From Pyrrhosoma nymphula (taxonomy: Eukaryota > Arthropoda > Insecta > Odonata > Coenagrionidae): a stretch of DNA of 64,000 bases. The stretch covers positions 19,626,596 through 19,690,595 of the forward strand of contig OY754330.1 in NCBI GenBank assembly GCA_963573305.1, given 5' to 3'. Numbering within the stretch: position 1 is the first letter of the stretch; every line of letters starts with the position of its first letter. Both the position numbers and the translations under genes were made by a program. Below are positions 34,259 to 46,340 of this stretch, piece after piece. Below the pieces are notes generated by a model that was not told the origin of the DNA, ran no database searches, and worked only from the letters and a program-made list of their open reading frames with translations.

Positions 34259-35019
34259 TTAACATGATTTAATGCCTCTCAAATTGCATCAACATGTCTG
34301 ACATTTATCAGCTAGTTCCATTTCACGCATTAACCGTTTTAACAGCATTTGAGTCACGATTTCTGATGTTTTTGATAAAAGAAACTTTTTTCGCATCTTT
34401 TCTACCTTTTTCAGTTGTTGAACGACATAAGCGTGATTTTTTTTTCATTTTTCTCTTGATTTCTCAAATTACCATGTTTTGCAATGCTTTCGTTAACTCA
34501 CCTGTACGCACACGTTTGTTTTTTTGTTCACTTGCTGGCATAGTTACAAATATTTTCAAGTATTTTGTTAGTGTGCCTTTTCTAACATTTTTAATACGTT
34601 TTCCACGCTCCTTTACACTATTAATCTGACTAAATTGTTATTGTGCAGTTTTCATGCTCGTTTTACATACAAATATCAAAAAAGGATGAATTACGAAAAC
34701 TACCTTAGCAAATTTAATCTTAAGTAAGTTTTAAAGTTTAAAATCCGTTTATTTTATAGCAATTTACTAAACCTCTGATGATCTCTAAAACGTTCGGACA
34801 TAATCAAATGATTCAGAGAATTAATTGTGATTAATACTATGAAAAATTGACTTTATTATTCTGCGACCAATAAAACTTGAAACGGATACGTAAAATACCA
34901 TCGCTCAATGACGTGGCCAGGATTTTGTTTCGGGGGAGAGGGTATTAGCTAGGGTATTAGGAGAGGGGGGGGGTGAAAAACTTTGATTATTAGCAGAAAA
35001 TGAGTGTTTATGCTATTAA

Positions 35020-35573
35020 GGTAGTTTGAGCGAAAAATCACTTCACCTAGAATTTGATGAATTTGGCCTCATTTTAAAGAAAAAACTCTCATCTTTCCAA
35101 TAATATCAAAATATCAGCCACTTGCCGAACTACTTTTCGAGCAATTTGCCTAAAAATATAAGCTGTTTTACATGGGATAGATTATGGCTGTGCGCTCCAG
35201 AGGGAGTATTTAAAAAAAAATTAGGAACTGATAGCAACTTGATTCCGTCAAAAAACTAACGGTGTGTAGTTAGCATGTTTTCTCAACTATTTATAAAAAA
35301 TAATCTATTACTCTCCAGAGTAATTTTTACAGATTCGCAAAAAAACTGCTGTTTTTAAGGGTTTTCAACCGTACGGCGGGAAAAAATGAGTCAAGTTAGA
35401 GATTTATGTAGCTTATATTTATTTAATTACTGAGAATTATCGTCAAATATAACTATATATTTGCGCCATTAATATTACAATATTTATTTCATACTTCTTA
35501 CAGACGCTGAAATAAAAATAAAATTTGAACATGGTCTCCATTATGACTAGGGAACTATCTCGCTCCAACCACC
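35020..35573 (+). mobile_element. REP-A3: TTAA-type MITE (554 bp)
   Basis: Starts GGTAGTTTGAGCGAAAAATC after TTAA (35016-35019) and ends at 35573 followed by TAAA, one change from TTAA. A PLE-like foldback begins within a few bases. Confidence 0.85.
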
Positions 35574-35576
35574 TAA

Positions 35577-35760
35577 AGGGTGTGCGTAAATTCTTCTCGG
35601 GATTCCAACCGGGTTAAATTGGTAGAAGGTACCGACGTTTCGACGGACGTCTCGTCCATCGTCTTCAGGGTAAAAAGCTAAAGACCATGAACGTCGATAC
35701 GTTGGTACTTTTTTACCAATTAAACTCGGTGGAAATTTCCAGAAGAATTTATGCGAAGCA
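35577..35760. mobile_element. PLE-like inverted terminal repeats
   Basis: Arms 35584-35645 and 35690-35757 are inverted: tgcgtaaattcttctcggga against gaagaatttatgcg, and ggttaaattggta against taccaattaaact. On the minus strand 35668-35637 reads CTGAAGA-C-GATGGACG-aga-CGTCCGTC-GAAAC, an 8-bp stem with one T-G pair. Ends of this form mark Penelope-like elements. The frame 35547-35846 is not a gene. Confidence 0.65.
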
Positions 35761-35846
35761 GTCGCCGGTAAAACATTACATCTGTTTTCAATCAAGGGTG
35801 CAATGACGACTGCGGTGTGACAACCGATATAAAAATACTTTACCAT

Positions 35847-38635
35847 TGCAAACTCCTTAAAGAAAAAAGTTTTTGCTTTAAAATTACAAGCATATAGTTC
35901 TTCGAACTGAAAAATTAATTAATTCAACATTCTTTGTTAAAAAAAATATAACTTTCTGATTTCGTGCCACTTTTTACTACTAAAACTAAAAATTTCTTAG
36001 GGGTCCCTCCCCTGGATATGTCACTACCATCACGTTTAGCCAGAGAAAATATTATATGAACATTATTTTAATCTTTTCCAGAGCAACAAGGCGATTTTTC
36101 TCTAATTTCTGCGTAAATTTTCAGAAGTTTGATTCATGTAGCAGACGATTTGTTTTCAGATATAAAGTGCCTTAGTTACATTTTTCTACAATTATCTCCA
36201 TTTCAAAACTCAACTTTACGTGGATAAAAAAGCGGTTATATTATGCTACTTCAGTTTATTGCTTTTGGCGTATAATCCCTTCATGCCCTAGAAACTTTTT
36301 TAATTAAAGGGGAAAATTACCGAAGGTGCAACGCTAACTTGAGCAATATAATTTCGGGAAAAATATGGTAGTACGCGCAACATCGGCCGTAATCTAGAGC
36401 CTCAGACACGATAGAGACGACCTATTAGGGACGGAGGGGGCCACACTAAGCTCGCGACCGCTTCGAGCGCCTTTTCTAAAGAACTACGTTCCACTCGAGT
36501 CGCCGCCGCCGACCCAACAAGACTCCTCGTGACAGCGCTGCTTGGATGGCGCGGGAGGCGGCGGAATTACGAAAACGGGAATTGGCTTTTACCGAAATTA
36601 GATTCGCCGGGCGCTGGGCAAACCTTCGGCCCTCTTCGTTTTGGGTGGGAGGGGGATGTAACTAATGAAAATAAACAAAGAAACCAGGGAAACTTTACGC
36701 TGTAAGGGTTTTAGCTCCCGGAGGTAACAGTACGCTGTATATCAACTAGGCAAGCGGTGACCAAATCGAGTTGGTCCATCTATTATAAGCTAGGAATGAA
36801 ATAAAGCAAGAAAACCTACAATTAATCGCATGAAACATGATTAAGTAAATTATATAAACAATAAGTTGCCAAGATTAATAAAGATGCCTGCGTTTTTGTT
36901 TTTCGATGTCACTCAGTGGTCGAGGTATGTCGGCCAATTGCTGGATGGAGGAAAATGATTTCTGTATTACAGATGGAGTAGTGGAATTAAAACAATTTGC
37001 CGAGAATTTTTATCCATGATTTTACTACGTCTTTCATATCTTCAGACAAAAATTATAAAATAGCCGATTCGATGTTTTTCCCAAAACAATCCATTCTTAC
37101 GAAGAATGACCTTTAAGTAACATAAGAAGTACGCATAATCTTTAAGTCGTAGGGTAGTGTGACGAGTCACTTCCTGTCTAGTATAAATTTCCTAATACTG
37201 AAGTATTTATTACTTATAATAAATTCAAAAATATACATTTTATGTTATTTATGCATTTCAAATAGCAACGAGACACTTTCGAATCCTTGATCAACCTAAG
37301 AATCGCTTCTCTCAAGCTCTACAATGAAAACTTGTCGCATACTTTGTGTGCATACTTTGTTGATTAAATGTTTGCTGGCGAATTTTAGGCTCGATTCTTT
37401 CCTATCACAAAATATGCGCAATATGGGATTATTTTATACACACTTAAAAAATCTACACCATATGCTGAGAAAAATGTTCTATTCACAACTCCATAAACAT
37501 TGGTCTAAGCCACCATTTAACCATCCGAGATACGATAACGGAAAGGTGAAAACATTTTATAATTAAATTGCGAATTTCGTAGGTTTCTGTCCTTTTTTGA
37601 CTTCCGAGTAACTTCTGTCTAATATCTTCCTCACATTAAATACAAATGTTACATTAATCATTCACATTCTCATTCTAAATCTTTACTCTTTCAAATCCTC
37701 TCAATAAAAACAAAGCGGTGAGCTCTTACGGATTGATAACATTAATTGAATGAATATCTCCAAAAGCCGTAAAGGATTAATGGAAACGGCGGTACCCAGG
37801 GCAACAGTTGCAGCCTCTCTCATCCAAATTTCAGCCTCGCTCACCACACACGGATCATCATGCTATTACTGAACTCAGGGTCCGCACGGTACTTAGGATA
37901 AGGGATCCACATCAGGCAAACGGTTACTGTTAGGGTATTCTTTGACCCTTGTCGTGGGGAACAATTCTGAAAGGCGGAACTTGGTAGAAAATGGCATAGG
38001 AATCCAAAAAGCACATGAAACAAATACACTGAGGACCCCAGGATGTATCCCAAAATACCAAGTACAATGAACTTCTCCTATCCAAAATTTTCCATGATTA
38101 AAATGCTTCGAAATTCGCATATGCCGCAGAGAGACAATATTTCGTTAAAATGAATCTGAGAGATAGTTTTGGAATCAAAAGAGAAAGATGCAAGTAAGAT
38201 GCATGGCATAAACATATCATCAACGTTAAATCTTTATACAACTGTTTGCAGAGCGATTGCTTCCGAGCTATTTGAACTTTTTTTAAAAGAAAAACAGAAC
38301 TCAAAATCGTGTACGAAAAATAGTGAATATGAATATAATTTGGAATACATGAATGCAAAAATACAAAAATATATATAACGCATTCGGACAGAAAAAGTTT
38401 TCATTAAATAATAATGGGAAAGAGAAGCACTAATTAATTTGTAACGTATAGGAAAAAATACCATAGGACAACAAGAGCTAAGTAATATTTAAAAATTGGA
38501 TGATAAAGATGAGTTTTTTATTATGCTGGAAAAGAAAAACAAGCAATATATTTCGAACTCCACGAACAAACTACAAGAGAGTAGGGTTTATACTTAAGAT
38601 TCCCAGGGAACTATGACAAAATTAACAGATCTCAT
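35847..38635. other. Mostly no feature; CpG-rich patch inside
   Basis: Only short frames. 36360-36690 is GC- and CpG-rich (cgcgcaacatcggccg, gtcgccgccgccgaccc, gcgcgggaggcggcgg), unlike the AT-rich surroundings. No exon or promoter could be supported. Confidence 0.4.
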
Positions 38636-38640
38636 ACTGG

Positions 38641-39001
38641 GAGGTTATTTTGTTATCTTACTTAAGTGAGAATACGTCATCAAATGTGGAAATTTACGTC
38701 ATTTTTCGTAGTTCAACTCCGCCACCCAGGTGGCATGACCATCTTCGGCTCTCAAGCGGTGAACTGTCGGTCTATTTATTCGATTCATCCGCTCTTTCGA
38801 CTCTTGATCCGTATCTTTCAACTCTTGATCCGTTTCATTTGGCTCGGCATTTCATTAGTTTCATCTCACCTGTCGTTAGAAACGTGAAATGGAGCCACCA
38901 GCGGACCTTGACCGATCGTGAGCCGATCATTAAGAGAGCGAAACGGATCTCCCGCCTTCCCGCAAAGAGTCATTAAAAAGGTGAGATTACAAAATAACCC
39001 C
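38641..39001 (-). mobile_element. CCWGG-family MITE, short form, copy D3 (361 bp)
   Basis: Same structure, length and orientation as 7144-7504. Flanks ACTGG and CCTGA, which would be CCTGG with one change on each side. Confidence 0.8.
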
Positions 39002-39430
39002 CCTGATTGAATAGCTACATCGAAAAACCCTCGAAAGAGGTTTCATCTATTACAGAGCGATTACTATCAATAATCTTGAATCTATCTTCTGAATTATCGA
39101 GTTGATTTGGAAATTATTCGGAAAATTACGCAGGTAATCAGAAAAAATGTTGTGAAATTGAATTATTAAGTCAATGCACCATGGTAACCTGCATGATGTA
39201 TACAACACGTGGGTAGATAAATGAAAAGAGAAAATAGAATAGTAAAATCAGGAACAGGCAATGCATAAATAAACTTTAATCATTAAAGGGATAAGGTGTA
39301 CGTGAAGAAGGGTAAGTTTAAATTACAGAGCAGAGGACTGCATGGACCGGGATTGAGCCTACCCTGCCCTGGAGATACCTACGCCAAAGGTCAAAAAACG
39401 TCTTATTTCAAGGTTATTAGGTGGGCCAGG

Positions 39431-40326
39431 GGGGTTATTTTGTAATCTCGCCTTTTTAGTGACTCTTAGTGGAAAGGCGGGAGATCTGTTTCCCTCTCTT
39501 AATGATCGGCTCACGAACGGTTCGTGAATTGTCGAAGCTTCAATTACCTTATATCAAATAAAAGATGCCGAGACTAGCGAATACCCAGATTGATCAACAT
39601 CTTACGGAAGATATATTACACTGTACTTACCACGAAAATCTAAATACAGTCAAAACTACAAGCGACATGTAAGCGATCATTCAATATTTAAAAACATTAA
39701 GTGCATCTAATTAGTGTTCGATTCACAAGCACGGGAAATATCTACCGAGAACGTAGATTTTAAGGCAATATTTGTTAAAATTATGAAATTATGGTATAAA
39801 TAACTGAATTCCATTCTCGATACACTGGCAGATAGGCACACGAAAACAAAGGTATCAGCAACGTTGTTTGGGAAATATTGATACGAAATATATACACAGA
39901 TATTTCAAGCTAATAATAACATAAGCATTTCAAACAAAGCATACCTTCAAGTGCCCAATATATTGGAGTTGAAAATGCAGAATTTCTTCACGAATAGCAA
40001 ATTACAACAATACGATTTAAAATCATTTGTATCTTTCGCGCCCTTGTTTATTTTCCAACTCAAGCTTCAAGTGGAAACGATGGTGGCTCCATGTCACGTT
40101 CTTTATGACAGGCGAGATGGAACTAATGGCAGGCGGATATGATGAAACGATCAAGAGTCGAAAGATACGGATCAGAGCGGATGAATCGTCTAAAAGACCA
40201 GCACATGACCGGCAGTTCACCGCTTGAGATCCGAAGATGGCCACGCCGCCTGGGTGGCAGAGTCGAACTACGAAAAAGTGACATTTTATACGTATTCTCA
40301 ATAAAGTGAGATTACAAAGTAATCCC
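39431..40326 (+). mobile_element. CCWGG-family MITE, long form, copy D4 (896 bp)
   Basis: Closely similar to 8363-9258 over its whole length and of identical size by my count. Perfect 5-bp duplication CCAGG at 39426-39430 and 40327-40331. Confidence 0.87.
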
Positions 40327-40332
40327 CCAGGT

Positions 40333-40868
40333 GGAACGACTGTGGATAAAAGATAACTGTCACATAACTTAATATCTAAACCTGCTTCATTCTACAAAAA
40401 GTCAAAGTCCCTCAAGTAAGCCATAAAATATGATTTGTACAGGCTTCTGCTCTGAGAGCGTCTTCGATTGAAGCTGTGCTACCCAATAATATGATCGAAA
40501 CAACAATTAATAGCATAGACTATAAATAATCTACTATCAATAGTTTTCTCGAAATCGAAAATCCCATGAAAATAATTTTGATGAATACTTGATTTTTCCG
40601 ATACAACAATACCTATTCTCTTATTGATAATAGCTCTTTAGGTGGATAAAAGAGAACTGTCACAAAACTTAACTTAATATCTAAGCCAGCTTCATACTAC
40701 AAATCAAAGTTCATCATGTAAGCCATAAAATATGATTTGTACAAGCTTTCAACCTGAGAGTGTCTTCCGACTGGAGCTGTGATACCCAATAATATTATCA
40801 AAACAACAATTATGGCATAAGCTATAGATAATCGACTTATCGATAGTTTTTTCGAAATCGAACACCCC
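40333..40868. repeat. Two diverged ~230-bp direct repeats
   Basis: Units 40333-40568 and 40640-40868 share gtaagccataaaatatgatt, tacccaataatat and cgatagttttttcgaaatcg. Differences suggest an old duplication. Confidence 0.75.
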
Positions 40869-41087
40869 ACAAATCAAGTACGAACGTTCGCCTCTTCGTC
40901 CCGATGGTCGAAAACGAGGAAGGAGGTGGAAAAGGATGGAACTAAAAAGAGAGTGCTTATGGGAAGGAATCAAAATAAAATTAAAAGAAAATAAATTTTT
41001 TAATAAATTCTCTGAGGTTTAATGAACTGCCAAAACGGAGGACTCCCTCTCCTCGAAATTTATAACGTCCCCCCACGACCGTCGATT

Positions 41088-41529
41088 TACCGTATTTCTC
41101 CGAATATAAGCCGCGCCTTTTTTCCCGATTTTGGGGCCTCAAAAACGGGGTGCGGCTTATAACCGAGGTGCGGCTTAAATTCGAGAACTTTCTTAAAAAA
41201 TCGTAAAAATGACCTATTTGAGCAAACCAGCCATTCGGATTCACGCGGACGCCCCAGCTAAACTCGCCTAAGGCACGGGAAAAGTAAGAAATAACGTTTA
41301 AAAAGGTCAAATTGGTTCACAATTTATTCATATATTAAAGAATAATATAGGTAACATTGTGTCACAGTTACATAGGTAATGTAAAAACAGATATAAAATT
41401 CTAATGCCTAATACTGTATGTAGTACGGGATGCACTAAATAATGGTGCGGCTTAAATTTGCGTATTAACTTTTTTCCCTGTTTGAGACTCCAAAAACGGA
41501 ATGCGGCTTATATTCGGAGAAATACGGTA
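41088..41529. mobile_element. Tc1/mariner-like MITE (TA-flanked)
   Basis: TA, then CCGTATTTCTCCGAATATAA at the left and the inverse ending GAGAAATACGG, TA at the right. TIR ~25 bp and further inward matches (gtgcggcttata). TA on both sides fits a TA duplication. Non-coding. Confidence 0.75.
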
Positions 41530-42310
41530 GTTGAAGAGGGAGGGGTGAGCGAGGGAAGGATGGTGGGGAATGATGAGGCAGAAGGGGGGGAGGGGGGCGG
41601 AAGGAAGGTCACGAAAGAAGGAGAAAAAAAAGAAGGCCTTGGTGCACACACGTTGAGGATCAGTGCAACTTGATTCCGCCATCGCGTTTCCCGTAACACG
41701 CGAGCCACGCATCGCGCAAGCACGAAGGAAGGAACAGGAGGAAGGGCTTTTTCTCCTCCGCCCGCGATACTATGCGTTTCATGCGAGATGAAAGATGGTC
41801 TCCTTAGAGACGGGGGGACATTACATTATAAACATTACCTTGGCGGCATCAACATTCTTTAACGTCACATCGCACGAGTTAATTAAGGGCGAGACGTGGA
41901 GAAGAGAGGGGGAGAGAGGAGAGGAGGTCGCTCGTGTCTCGTAGTCCCGGCGACGAGAAAACAAACACATGCGCGTGGACGAGGTGGAATTCGAAGGACA
42001 TGGGAGTGAACCCCATGAGGGAGTGTCTTGCAGTGGCGGGTCGAGAAACTTCCCACCGGGTAAAGGTTGATCGATGTAACTGGTTTTATTCTCCGTAGTA
42101 CTTGATTGTACTGGCCACCATTATTGCTATTTTTTCTTGATTTATTTTATTCTTGTTGATTTATTTATTGAATTGTAATAAATATTCAATGTGAAAGGCT
42201 GTTTTTTGTTGGCTGTTTTTTGATGTTTTAATTAATAAATTTAAAAAATGTGTCCATTTTAAGAAAGGATATTTTAACGGAGCAAAAAATCGTGTAAAAA
42301 ATACTTCACC
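41530..42310. other. No gene; GA-rich tracts
   Basis: Purine-rich on the plus strand at 41530-41640 and 41885-41930. Nothing else recognisable. Confidence 0.45.
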
Positions 42311-42313
42311 TAC

Positions 42314-42345
42314 CAGAGGAGTTATTTCGTAATCTCACTTAAGCG
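42314..42345 (+). repeat. Solo end of the CCWGG family
   Basis: gaggagttatttcgtaatct then cacttaag resembles the tip of the D1/D3 end. No partner end found nearby. Confidence 0.5.
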
Positions 42346-43249
42346 GAAATCTGTTTAAGAAGGGCCAAGGGCCCCACGACTGATTGCTTCGAGGGGTAAT
42401 CGATAAATTCAATGCATATTTACAAGTATACTCTTCAATGTCTGTTATCAAAGTAGTTCTCATAGGGGAACTGCACGTATATGAGAGAACACTTATGTAG
42501 TAAACGATACACATAAAGGAATTAAACGTGCAACAATATTTACTTGCAGTGCATAGTACTGCCTCTGTTGCTACAACAAACATGGACTTGTTTCTTATCG
42601 TTTAGTACTAAGATGTATTACACGCAGTGAAACCGTCTGCCTCTCATTACGAATGCGAAGTGTTTTTTAGACTAATTCTCGCATCATTAACGTTAAGAGT
42701 TATTTACATATGTTTAAAAGTGTTAAAGTGCAGTTAACTTACACTCACTCAATCATCGAGTTGCCAATTCTAGACTCTCACTTGCCGCTGTGTTTCCCCT
42801 CCTTGGACTTGAACATAAATCCATCAACATGCCTGATAGAAAAAAGAGTAACCTTTCGAATAAATCTTCTAAAGCAAGAGGAATGTCTTATTCGTGAGTA
42901 AATAAGTCCTTGCATGAAAAACGACAAAGGTTAGACTTGAATTCTCAAAGACATGCCCACTAGCGATCTCATGAGAATCTCCCCGTGGTGTTTCTCGGGT
43001 TACGCTAAGAACCGCACAAATTTCATCCTAACCCAGCCTACGGACGGGTAACCTACTATAAATCTGGTTCAAATATAGACTTATCTATTTCGAAACTCCA
43101 ATCTGTTTTAAGATGGCGGAAATTATAATTACGTCACTACATGTTTCTTACCCGAAAGAATAATGGAAATTCTGCGCAATGAACGACATTCGTGCATGAA
43201 AATCGACAAGTGCACTAAGAATCACCACAGATATTTTATTTAGCAACCG
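42346..43249. other. No feature recognised
   Basis: Short frames only. Confidence 0.45.
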
Positions 43250-43815
43250 AAACCAATGATTATGGCTATCCTTTATGCCGAAAGCGCAGTCCGGGTGATG
43301 GAGGATTCATAGGACAAATAAACATGGCTGCTGCTACAAATGCTCCTTTTGACGTTGTCAACCGCTGGATTGTACCCTACTCTCCAATCCTGATTAAGAC
43401 ACTCACTGCACATATCGACGTTGAATTGCGTAATTCAATTGAGTCATTGAATGCAAATATATTTATGTACACAAGGGAAGCGATCAAACTGGTAATCACT
43501 CAGAAGACGGCTCAAGAGAACCGTAGGGACGAGGCGACCATCTATCAACCTGGGTTGTATTGAAGTAGTAATGAGTCTGCGTGGCTCATTTTTGGGTTTC
43601 CCGTGCATGAAAGAGGACCAACAGTCACTCATCTCTCCTGGCACCTAGAAAAAGGTCAGCGTGTCTACTACAACGAACACAACATACAAGATAGGTTACG
43701 AACTCCTCAAATGACCACGTTGACAGTTTTTCTTCAGGCTTTGTGGTTTTCTTATAAAAGAAGTCCAATGTTTTTCACACCCGTTGAATTTCAACGTGTA
43801 CCTTCCGCTAGGTAA
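43250..43815 (+). pseudogene. Helitron Rep/helicase protein fragment, one in-frame stop
   Basis: In one frame: NDYGYPLCRKRSPGDGGFIG (from ~43257), FDVVNRWIVPYSPILIKTL, HIDVELRNSIESLNANIFMY, then YQPGLY followed by TGA at 43561-43563. The frame then continues SSNESAWLIFGFPVHERGPT, WHLEKGQRVYYNEHN and LRTPQMTTLTVFLQ to a TAG at 43816. The order D-GYP-YRRR, VDNRWVVPY-P, HINVE, SSNEA-W-I--FP-HER-P-V--L--HLE-GQRVY is that of rolling-circle Helitron proteins between the Rep (HUH) and Pif1 helicase domains. HUH and helicase motifs are absent. One premature stop and truncation make it dead. Possible gene capture was not assessed. Confidence 0.85.
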
Positions 43816-43829
43816 TTACAAATTATTAA

Positions 43830-44110
43830 TTATTTACTTTTGTTTATCAGGGGACTTTTCTGTATAGCCTTTTTCAAGCAAATGAGCCCAAATACCTCAC
43901 AGATATATTTGTAACGAAACCAAATAATCTTGATGTGTTTACCAGAGGTGATCCCAATTATGTATATTATCCTGGGCATAAATCGACTTGTCGAATCGAA
44001 TACCATAATTCATTTTTGGCATCGGCTACTTCCTTGTGGAATTCCCTACCCGTAAAACTGAAAAAACTCCTCCGTCCCTCATCTGTTCAAACCCAAATTT
44101 TATAATTTAT
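43830..44110 (+). pseudogene. LINE RT C-terminal fragment
   Basis: At ~44007-44105 the frame reads HNSFLASATSLWNSLPVKLK and ends at TAA after SSVQTQIL. The NSF...S..LWNSLP ending is standard for Jockey/R4/CR1-type RT proteins. It follows a Helitron fragment, with some AT-rich sequence after it. Confidence 0.6.
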
Positions 44111-44475
44111 TAATGGAGGTACAAAATCTCATGTTGAATGCTTCCATTTCTGTGGTTCATAATTTTGAGAGTAAATTGTTATTTATTGTTATGAGTGTCA
44201 TAAAAATGATTGTTTTGTTTGATTTTAAATTCATTTTTCTATTACTTGTTTGTTTCTTTCATATATTTGTTTGTATTATTACTCAGATCTGCATGTAATT
44301 TCAATATTGTAATCCTCATGAGAGTTCATTTACTCATCCACTGTGTTTTGTTCAAACGGAGCTGCTGCTCAAGGACAAAATTTTTTTTTTCAATTTCGAT
44401 AATACCAATTATCGAATGAAAATGATAATATTAGATAAGTAACAGTAATGCCCGTCAAATTTCAGAGCTTTTTAC

Positions 44476-45030
44476 GGCGGTTTGAGCGAGATAGTTCCCT
44501 AGTCATAATGGAGACCATATTCAAATTTTATTTTTTTATTTTAGCGTCTGTAAGATGTATAAAATAAATATCCTAATATTAATGGCGCAAATATATAGTA
44601 ATATATGACCAAAAGTCTCGGTAGTCAAATAAATAAAGCTACATAAGTCAATAACTTGACTCATTTATTGACGCCGTACGGCTGAAAACCCTTCAAAACT
44701 GTAGGTTCTTTTGCGATTCTGTAAAAATTACTGTGGTGAGAAATAGATTATTTTTTATAAATAGTTGAGAAAACATGCAATATACACACCGTTAGTTTTT
44801 TGACGAAATCTAGGTGCTAGAAGTTCCTAATTTTTTAAATATTCTCCCTCTGGAGCGCACAGCCATAATCTATCCCATGTAAAACAGCTTATATTTTTAG
44901 GCAAATTGCTCGAAAAGTAGTTGGGCAAGGGGTTGATATTTTGATATTAATGGAAAGATATGAGTTTTTTCTTTAAAATGAGACCAAGTTCATCAAATTC
45001 TAGGTGAAGTGATTTTTCGCTCAAACTACC
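44476..45030 (-). mobile_element. REP-A4: TTAA-type MITE (555 bp)
   Basis: Left flank TTAC, right flank TTAA (45031-45034). Tips ggcggtttgagcgagatag and the inverse of GGTAGTTTGAGCGAAAAATC. Confidence 0.85.
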
Positions 45031-45562
45031 TTAAACATGCATAGGAAATAAATACGCATGAAAACCTACTCACAGACATTTTTAGGCTCAAGTACAGAAA
45101 TAGTGTGTTCCTCTTGGTTTCTTTTTGGACTCGGATTACACCTAAAAGGTAAATTACACCTAAAAGGTAAAAGGTAAATGCTCTAATGGGGGAAGGATTT
45201 GGATTCCAGTGATACCCTCCTTGAATTCACCGCGGGCGAGAAGGAACTTAAAGGGTCAGGGTACCCTATACCCTAATATCCAAGTTGCCGCTCATGGCGG
45301 AAGGTGGTGGAAGGAGGAGGAGGAAATATGGTCACAGGAAGTGACCTTGAAGGAATCGTCTTCTATCATGGAAGCCTTAGTTGGCACGGTCGTTCCCGCG
45401 ACTTTTCAGCAGGGAGGCAGGGTTACGGGGGAAGTTGAAGAGGAAATCTGACGAAATAAGGCACGGGGTGGACGGTGGTGAGAGGCGGGAATTAGGGGAC
45501 GGTGAGGTATCGGCGACGCACATTCTGTCGCCTTGGAAATTGATGGAGGAAAGGGGTTTTCT

Positions 45563-45743
45563 GGGAGGTTATTCGGTATGGCCTCGGAATTTCCGAGCCT
45601 CGAAAATTACGTCATTTTAACGTCACAGCCTCGAATATTTCGAACGAGGCCTTTCAAAAGTGGAATATTGTCGGTGGCTTTCACGTCACATCCACGGATT
45701 TCCCGAGGCTCGACCGTGTCGAGTCGTTACTGAATAAGGCCCC
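45563..45743. mobile_element. Short MITE related to the 57.45-kb element (181 bp)
   Basis: GGGAGGTTATTCGGTATGGC at the left and inverse TACTGAATAAGGCCC at the right. The interior (cctcggaatttccgag, cgtgtcgagtc) matches the outer parts of 57450-58550. TSD not clear. Confidence 0.65.
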
Positions 45744-46093
45744 TGGACCGGTAAATGAACCACGAACGGCACAGGAGAGCTATCACCTGTATATCCCCAA
45801 AATACATGTATTCCAGCGTACATACCCATAACGTATTCCTTTGGGTAGGCACGTACAAAGAGCTTAGCTCTGGCTATGAAACCTGGGAATCCGGCTTTAT
45901 TTCATTAGTTTCCTCCATATTGTTTGTCCTATCCTCGCACATTTCCAACACCTCAGCCACATTCATACTTTTCCAGCCTTAACTGAGCGCAGCCATTGTT
46001 GTAGTGAATGAAGAGGCACCTCCTCTTTAAAGTGAGCATTAGATACATAAGAAAAGCCCTTGTCATTCACTCACTGTCTCAGGAACGCTGTAA

Positions 46094-46340
46094 GATGGAG
46101 CCACGGTCACTTAAGTTTTAAAATGGCGTTATTAGATGAAGCCACAGTCAATTAGATTTTAAAATGCCGTTATTAGATGGAGCCACAGTCACTTAAGTCT
46201 TAAAGTGCCGTTATTAGATAGAGCCACAGTCACTTGAATTTTAAAATGCCGTAGTTAGATAGAACCACAGTAACTTAAATTTTAAAATGCCGTTACTAGG
46301 TGGAGTCACAGTCACTTAAATTTTCAAATACCGTTTTTCA
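46094..46340. repeat. Minisatellite, 41-bp unit, six copies
   Basis: Units start gatggagccac (or variant) at 46094, 46135, 46176, 46217, 46258 and 46299, an exact 41-bp spacing. Each contains cacagtcactta and ttttaaaatgccgtta with point changes. Confidence 0.92.

Noticed and set aside
35637..35668. True hammerhead ribozyme call
   Set aside because: An extra nucleotide precedes stem II and stems I and III were not confirmed. Reported only as hammerhead-like.
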